DNA of 64,000 nucleotides, from the NCBI RefSeq assembly GCF_030053345.1, contig NZ_JASGBP010000011.1, positions 1 to 64,000 of the forward strand. The letters run 5' to 3'. How positions within the stretch are numbered: position 1 is the stretch's first letter; every line of letters starts with the position of its first letter. The stretch comes from Flavobacterium sedimenticola (GTDB taxonomy: Bacteria; Bacteroidota; Bacteroidia; Flavobacteriales; Flavobacteriaceae). Positions 59,609-64,000 of this stretch are shown here, piece by piece. The position numbers were made by a program, and so were the translations under genes. The notes under the pieces were generated by a model, which was not told the DNA's origin, ran no database searches, and saw nothing but the letters and a program-made list of their open reading frames with translations.

Positions 59609-61330
59609 ATGCAACAACTCGACTGGATTGTTTTATCGGTTACCCTACTTTTCATTGTCATCTACGGTGTGTACAAAACCAAAGGTAGCGCCAATGTAGA
59701 AGAATATATTCTAGGCAACAAAGAAACGCCTTGGTGGACTGTAGGTTTATCTGTTATGGCAACACAAGCCAGCGCCATTACGTTTCTTTCCACACCCGGA
59801 CAAGCCTATCATGACGGAATGGGTTTTGTGCAGTTTTATTTTGGTTTGCCCATCGCTATGGTTGTTATATCGATGACTTTCATTCCGATTTATCACAAGC
59901 TAAAAGTTTTTACGGCTTACGAATATTTAGAGCAGCGCTTTGACTTGAAAACGCGTTCCTTTACCGCCATTTTGTTTCTCATCCAACGCGGATTGGGAAC
60001 CGGTTTAACCATCTATGCTCCTGCCATTATTTTGTCTTCTATTTTAGGGTGGAATTTAACGCTGCTGAATATCATCATCGGAATTTTGGTGATTATTTAC
60101 ACCTTTGCGGGCGGAACTAAAGCAGTCAATGTGACGCAAAAGCAACAAATGTTTATCATCATGAGCGGTATGTTTATCACATTTTTTCTGATTTTACATT
60201 TACTGCCCAACGACATGACATTCTCTAACGCCATGCACATTGCGGGCGCCAACGACAAAATGAACATCCTCGATTTTTCGGTAGATCCTGAAAACCGTTA
60301 TACGTTTTGGAGCGGTATTACCGGTGGTTTCTTTTTGATGCTGTCGTATTTCGGTACCGACCAGTCTCAGGTGGGTCGTTATCTCTCGGGCAAATCCGAC
60401 AAGGAAAGTCAGATGGGATTGATTATGAACGGGTTTCTCAAAGTGCCGATGCAGTTTTTTATCTTACTTACCGGAGTGATGGTTTTCGTTTTTTTTCAGT
60501 TCAATCCGGTGCCGTTGCATTTCAATCCGGTGAATAAAAATGCGATTGAAAAATCGGAATACGCAGCCGAATATCAGTCGCTCGAAAAGCAATTGGCTCA
60601 ATTATCCGAAGAAAAAAAGGAATACAATCTGTTGTATATCGATCATTTAAATCAAAATTTCGACAACCCTATTTTGCGTCAAAAACTCATTTCCTTATCG
60701 GGAAAAGAAAAAGATTTGCACGACCAAGCTAAAGAAATTATTGCGAAAGTAGACAGCAAAGCGGAGACCAATGATAAAGATTATGTTTTCATTTATTTCA
60801 TTCTCCATTATTTACCATCCGGGCTCATCGGACTGCTTTTGGCAGTTATCTTATCGGCAGCCATGTCTTCTTCCGCATCAGGATTAACAGCCTTGGCCTC
60901 TACCACTGCTATTGATATTTACAAGCGAAATATAAAAGGCGAGAAATCGGAGAAACACTTTGTGAATGCCACCCGATATTTCACATTGCTTTGGGGTGTT
61001 ATTGCCATACTGTTTGCTTGTGTAGGTACGCTATTCGAGAACCTGATTCAACTTGTAAATATTGTGGGATCCATTTTTTACGGAACGGTACTCGGGGTGT
61101 TTTTGGTCGGTTTTTACATCAAGTTTGTCAAAGCCAATGCCATTTTTTATAGTGCTGTTATCAGCCAAACCACCATCTTCTTTATTTATTATTACACCAT
61201 TCACATCTATCCGAACGGTCAGGAAAAATTGGGATATTTGTGGCTGAACTTCATAGGTGCCGTATTAACCATTATTTTATCCGTGCTGCTGCAAAGCATA
61301 AGCAACGGAAAACAAAAAGTAACCGCATAA
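59609..61330 (+). CDS. sodium:solute symporter (SSS family)
   Basis: This 573-residue inner-membrane transporter has about 13-15 TM helices. Family features are WTVGLSVMATQASAITFLST (about 42-61), the AAMSSSASGLTALASTTAID segment (about 416-435), and GGTKAVNVTQKQQMFIIMSG (about 166-185). A charged cytoplasmic insert (about 305-390, rich in Lys/Glu) interrupts the fold and is larger than in PutP. The substrate may be the PIG-L product, as the two genes and the 35-residue gene form one operon. Terminator at 61333. Confidence 0.9.
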   Translation: MQQLDWIVLSVTLLFIVIYGVYKTKGSANVEEYILGNKETPWWTVGLSVMATQASAITFLSTPGQAYHDGMGFVQFYFGLPIAMVVISMTFIPIYHKLKVFTAYEYLEQRFDLKTRSFTAILFLIQRGLGTGLTIYAPAIILSSILGWNLTLLNIIIGILVIIYTFAGGTKAVNVTQKQQMFIIMSGMFITFFLILHLLPNDMTFSNAMHIAGANDKMNILDFSVDPENRYTFWSGITGGFFLMLSYFGTDQSQVGRYLSGKSDKESQMGLIMNGFLKVPMQFFILLTGVMVFVFFQFNPVPLHFNPVNKNAIEKSEYAAEYQSLEKQLAQLSEEKKEYNLLYIDHLNQNFDNPILRQKLISLSGKEKDLHDQAKEIIAKVDSKAETNDKDYVFIYFILHYLPSGLIGLLLAVILSAAMSSSASGLTALASTTAIDIYKRNIKGEKSEKHFVNATRYFTLLWGVIAILFACVGTLFENLIQLVNIVGSIFYGTVLGVFLVGFYIKFVKANAIFYSAVISQTTIFFIYYYTIHIYPNGQEKLGYLWLNFIGAVLTIILSVLLQSISNGKQKVTA

Positions 61331-61332
61331 AA

Positions 61333-61360
61333 AAAACCGCAAGTATTCACTTGCGGTTTT
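61333..61360. terminator. bidirectional terminator
   Basis: AAAACCGCAAGT (61333-61344) pairs with ACTTGCGGTTTT (61349-61360) around a 4-base loop, between convergent symporter and DUF2911 genes. Confidence 0.9.
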
Positions 61361-61379
61361 ATATTAATTGAAAAAACAA

Positions 61380-62234
61380 TTATTTTTTACTCCACTCTCT
61401 GATACTGTCATTATTCATTTTTACATAATCGGCATTGTTGGCTTTTTCAGCAGCCGCTAACGATAAACGAGCTGTTTCGATAGCACCTTGCTTGTTTCCT
61501 AATTTAGCTTGGATTAACGACTTTAAGCGCAAATGCCAAAAAGGAACTTCCTCGGAAGATTTAGCCATTGAAACGGCTTTGTTGATATACTCCAACGCTT
61601 TATTCATATCGCCGTTAGATTGATAAAAATATTGCGCTGCCGAGAAATAATCTCCGGCAGTCGGGCCGGCTAATACTTTTTCAATGCTGGCCATCGCTGC
61701 TTTTTGGGTAGGCACTTCAAACTTGATCGAAGCCATGGTTTTCTCCCAAGAAATATCCAGCGTAGCACTGTCATTGGTGATGTTGTTGATGGAAATAGTA
61801 AATGTTTCCACATTATTGCCCAAAGCAATTGGATCAACATTGGTTTTGAAAGCTACCTTATTTTCGTTCCAATTCTCAGGCGTTCCCCAGTTGTCCGTAT
61901 CGGTGTAAAAAATAATTTCCCACATATCGGCTTTAGGGGTAGTAAATAAAGCGTATTTTCCTTTTTTCAAGGTTGTTCCTTTAATGACTACATCTTCACT
62001 AAAAGTCACTGTGGTATTGGCATTGGCTCCGGTTCTCCACAATCTTCCGAACGGAACCAAATCACCAAAAACAACTCTTCCTTTCGAACTCGGTCTTGAA
62101 TATTCAACGGTTACATCGGTTAGTCCAACTACCTGATTTAAAGTAGCCTTAGGACTTGGCTGTGGTGTTTTAACCTGTGCTTCAATAGTGTAGTTAGCAA
62201 TTAAAACGGCTAACAAAAAAATAATTTTTCTCAT
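61380..62234 (-). CDS. DUF2911 protein
   Basis: This 284-residue secreted protein has a signal peptide (ending NYTIEAQ). The DUF2911 domain (about 25-165) carries VEYSRPSSKGRVVFGDLVPF and GRLWRTGANANTTVTFSED, with GKYALFTTPKADMWEIIFY. A C-terminal helical tail (about 175-284) looks like one or two TPR-type repeats (AAQYFYQSNGDMNKALEYIN). Family function unknown. It is convergent with the symporter, separated by the shared terminator. Confidence 0.88.
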   Translation of the reverse strand: MRKIIFLLAVLIANYTIEAQVKTPQPSPKATLNQVVGLTDVTVEYSRPSSKGRVVFGDLVPFGRLWRTGANANTTVTFSEDVVIKGTTLKKGKYALFTTPKADMWEIIFYTDTDNWGTPENWNENKVAFKTNVDPIALGNNVETFTISINNITNDSATLDISWEKTMASIKFEVPTQKAAMASIEKVLAGPTAGDYFSAAQYFYQSNGDMNKALEYINKAVSMAKSSEEVPFWHLRLKSLIQAKLGNKQGAIETARLSLAAAEKANNADYVKMNNDSIREWSKK

Positions 62235-62325
62235 GATTATGTATTTAGTTTGTTCAAAATTACAAATACTTCCTTTTTGAAATGTTAATTAAAACCTAAA
62301 TGAAGCATATTTTGTTTAAACTTTT

Positions 62326-62355
62326 TTGATGCAAGTTAAACAAATATTACCTTTA
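62326..62355 (+). promoter_or_regulatory. promoter of the SRPBCC/SDR/photolyase cluster
   Basis: TTG (62326-62328), a 19-base spacer and TACCTTTA (62348-62355, one mismatch) lie 13 bases before the ATG at 62369. Confidence 0.5.
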
Positions 62356-62368
62356 CCAAAAAATAGTG

Positions 62369-62833
62369 ATGAAGATATATACTTTAAAGACAGTACAGCG
62401 GTTGCCGATTACTCTTGAGGAAGCTTGGCTTTTTTTTTCCGACCCTAAAAATTTAAATATCATTACGCCCGATTATATGGGTTTTAAAACCTTGTCAGGA
62501 GATGACCGAGCCATGTTTCCGGGACAAGTTATTCAATATACAGTGACTCCGGTTTTGGGAATCCCTATGAAATGGGTTACTGAAATTACTCATGTTATTG
62601 ACAAACGCTATTTTGTTGACGAACAGCGCTTCGGGCCATACAGTTTTTGGCACCACAAACACTTTTTCAGAGAAATTCCCGGGGGTGTGGAAATGGAAGA
62701 TATTGTTGATTATAAACTTCCCTTGGGGATTATCGGGCAAATAGTTCATCCGTTTCTGGTGCAGCCTAAACTCAAGGAGATTTTTGATTACAGACAAAAA
62801 AAACTAACCGAACTTTTCGGAACTTATAAATAG
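62369..62833 (+). CDS. SRPBCC-fold protein
   Basis: This 154-residue START/SRPBCC-type cavity protein contains TVQRLPITLEEAWLFFSDPK (about 7-26), the ITPDYMGFKTLSGDD segment, and QRFGPYSFWHHKHFFREIPG (about 89-108). Such proteins bind hydrophobic ligands; in light-response clusters they may bind a pigment or lipid, which is speculative. A GTG three bases upstream is discounted. It starts a run with a transthyretin-like gene (6-base gap), an SDR (2-base gap) and a photolyase (9-base gap). Confidence 0.85.
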   Translation: MKIYTLKTVQRLPITLEEAWLFFSDPKNLNIITPDYMGFKTLSGDDRAMFPGQVIQYTVTPVLGIPMKWVTEITHVIDKRYFVDEQRFGPYSFWHHKHFFREIPGGVEMEDIVDYKLPLGIIGQIVHPFLVQPKLKEIFDYRQKKLTELFGTYK

Positions 62834-62839
62834 TACATC

Positions 62840-63238
62840 ATGAAAAAAATAATCTTTGCCCTTTTATTTTGCAGCTCTTTTGCTTTTGCTCAAGAAAAAT
62901 TTCAATTAAGCACTCATATCTTGGATATCAGCAAAGGGATTGGTGCCTCCTATGTTGAAGTAGAACTCAGAAAACAAGACAGTACTAATCAGAACTGGTT
63001 GTTTCTGGACAAAAAAATGACCGATAATAACGGTAGAATTAAAGAACTTCTTCCCATGAACAAATCAAATGTAGGAATCTATAAACTGATTTTTAAAACC
63101 CAATCTTATTTTGTGAAGCAACAACAAGAAAGTTTTTATCCTTTTATTGAGGTTGTTTTTGAAATTAAAGATAACGAACATTATCATGTGCCTATTACCT
63201 TGAGTGCTAACGGATATTCAACTTACAGAGGAAATTAA
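62840..63238 (+). CDS. secreted transthyretin/HIUase-like protein
   Basis: This 132-residue protein has a signal peptide (ending SFAFAQ). It has the transthyretin/5-hydroxyisourate hydrolase fold: THILDISKGI with catalytic-type His26, TDNNGRIKEL with Arg66, and YHVPITLSANGYSTYRGN with His116 at the C-terminus. The signature tetrapeptide YRGS of HIUases ends in Asn132 instead of Ser. It is secreted and sits in a photolyase cluster with no urate genes, so its true substrate may not be hydroxyisourate. Confidence 0.85.
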   Translation: MKKIIFALLFCSSFAFAQEKFQLSTHILDISKGIGASYVEVELRKQDSTNQNWLFLDKKMTDNNGRIKELLPMNKSNVGIYKLIFKTQSYFVKQQQESFYPFIEVVFEIKDNEHYHVPITLSANGYSTYRGN

Positions 63239-63240
63239 TA

Positions 63241-63939
63241 ATGAAAAACATAGTAATAATTGGGGGTTCACATGGTATCGGACTCGCCATCGCTAAAGAA
63301 TTACAATATGAAAGTAAAGTCTTTGTGGCTTCGAGAACGAATGACTTATTGGCGGATATGAATGTGACTCACATCTCTTTTGATGTGACCACGGATACTT
63401 TAGACACCACTGCACTACCCGACGTTGTTCACGGTTTGGTGTATTGTCCGGGCAGTATTAATCTGCGTCCTTTTCGCGGACTCAAACCGGAAGTCTTTGA
63501 AAGCGACTGGCAAATTAACGTTATGGGATTGATTAAAGTAATCCAAGCGTTATTGCCCAATTTAACAGCGGCCGAACAATCCAGCATTGTGACCTTTAGT
63601 TCTGTGGCGGCCGGAATCGGCATGCCGTTTCATACCAGCGTGGCCGCGGCTAAAGGTGCTGTGGAAGGCTTTGCCAAAGCATTAGCCGCTGAATATGCTC
63701 CGAAAATGAGAGTCAATGTCATTGCACCTTCTCTTACCGATACGCCTTTGGCGGAAAAGTTTTTGAGCAGCGATGAAAAACGTGAGAAATCGGCGCAACG
63801 CCATCCGTTAAAACGTGTGGGCAATCCGGAGGATATGGCTCAAATGGCGCTATTTCTGCTCGATAAGAAAAGCAGTTGGATATCGGGACAAGTTTTCCAC
63901 GTTGATGGTGGCATGTCAACTTTATCGGTAAATACTTAA
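63241..63939 (+). CDS. SDR-family protein lacking the catalytic Tyr
   Basis: This 232-residue short-chain dehydrogenase-like protein has GGSHGIG (8-14) for cofactor binding and a Ser pair TFSSVAAG (120-121). The catalytic YxxxK site reads V-A-A-A-K (Val134, Lys138), so the proton-donating Tyr is missing. The C-terminus ISGQVFHVDGGMS is FabG-like. It is probably a non-catalytic or altered member, which I recall as typical of flavobacterial photolyase clusters. It starts 2 bases after the HIUase-like gene and precedes the photolyase by 9 bases. Confidence 0.88.
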   Translation: MKNIVIIGGSHGIGLAIAKELQYESKVFVASRTNDLLADMNVTHISFDVTTDTLDTTALPDVVHGLVYCPGSINLRPFRGLKPEVFESDWQINVMGLIKVIQALLPNLTAAEQSSIVTFSSVAAGIGMPFHTSVAAAKGAVEGFAKALAAEYAPKMRVNVIAPSLTDTPLAEKFLSSDEKREKSAQRHPLKRVGNPEDMAQMALFLLDKKSSWISGQVFHVDGGMSTLSVNT

Positions 63940-63948
63940 TTTTATGAT

Positions 63949-64000
63949 ATGACAGTATTTTGGTTCAGACGTGATTTGCGATTGGAAGACAACACAGCAC
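63949..64000 (+). CDS. deoxyribodipyrimidine photolyase / cryptochrome, 5' end only
   Basis: The ATG at 63949 opens a frame to the right edge, reading MTVFWFRRDLRLEDNTA. The FWFRRDLRLxDN motif at the very N-terminus is diagnostic of the DNA photolyase/cryptochrome alpha/beta domain. Only 17 codons are visible, so the subtype (CPD class I, DASH, or cryptochrome) cannot be told. Last visible gene of the SRPBCC-HIUase-SDR cluster. Confidence 0.88.
   Translation, partial: MTVFWFRRDLRLEDNTA

Noticed and set aside
1..64000. tRNA, rRNA, insertion sequences, integrase or origin
   Set aside because: No T-loop-like GGTTCGAAT patterns, transposase or integrase motifs, dnaA-box clusters or att-like duplications were seen by eye.

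Overview
The window is a low-G+C chromosomal segment from a member of the Flavobacteriaceae, most probably Flavobacterium. The evidence is a LpxC-FabZ fusion in an lpx cluster, a fused ResB-CcsA cytochrome c maturation protein, a C-terminal type IX secretion sorting domain, DUF3570/DUF4266/DUF2911/DUF6155 proteins, and promoters of the Bacteroidota form TTG-N17-23-TAnnTTTG. I found no rRNA or tRNA gene, no CRISPR array, no insertion sequence and no prophage. Both edges cut a gene: a DEDD exonuclease-like gene on the left and a photolyase gene on the right. No gene-free stretch exceeds about 300 bases.

Layout. 1-6.9 kb: exonuclease-like gene, CBS/DUF294 regulator, a stand-alone helicase, DUF6155, a DUF3817 + YbdG-type channel pair, and a thioesterase. 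7.0-11.6 kb: OmpA-family porin, a small membrane protein and an OmpR-type two-component system. 11.7-14.8 kb (minus): a thioredoxin / ApbE / DUF4266 lipoprotein / DUF3570 operon, apparently an extracytoplasmic redox module. 15-19.6 kb: LtaS-like sulfatase, serine hydrolase, DUF1275 and DUF2809 proteins. 19.6-22.9 kb (minus): VWA protein, a four-helix-bundle (S23-like) gene bracketed by unusual 7-bp-unit repeats, and fabG. 23.0-28.8 kb: an ECF sigma factor, a one-TM small protein and a helical periplasmic sensor-like protein (arranged like a CnrH/CnrY/CnrX metal-sensing unit), followed without a break by MbnP-like and MbnH-like genes, then a YHYH-domain T9SS cargo and a second di-haem peroxidase. 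This looks like a metal-responsive, probably copper-related, regulon in one block.

28.9-38.2 kb (minus): sucD, an NTF2-like protein, an LpxD paralogue, efp, lpxA, lpxC-fabZ, lpxD, an HD phosphohydrolase and menD, which together make lipid A and feed central metabolism and menaquinone synthesis. 38.3-44.8 kb: GNAT, a hypothetical protein, a glutathione peroxidase-like lipoprotein, an ECF sigma/anti-sigma pair, and the 1040-residue ResB-CcsA fusion. 45-52.3 kb: a NarL-type regulator, a propeller histidine kinase, and a large repeat-rich S74-chaperone surface protein. 52.3-55.7 kb: a tightly overlapping run of DUF2520, KdsC, UbiA, Maf and small MscS genes. 55.9-61.3 kb: two paralogous aromatic-rich secreted proteins, a large PIG-L deacetylase, a 35-residue membrane protein and a sodium:solute symporter. 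62.3-64.0 kb: SRPBCC, a secreted transthyretin/HIUase-like protein, an SDR lacking its catalytic Tyr, and a photolyase.

Most interesting: (1) the sigma/anti-sigma/sensor + MbnP/MbnH block; (2) the hairpin repeat family at 21.6 and 31.2 kb, whose arms co-vary and one copy of which adjoins the four-helix-bundle gene; (3) the structured element right after the second peroxidase; (4) several enzymes with substituted active-site residues (exonuclease, SDR, HIUase-like). All functional statements come from reading motifs and gene order by eye; no database search was run.
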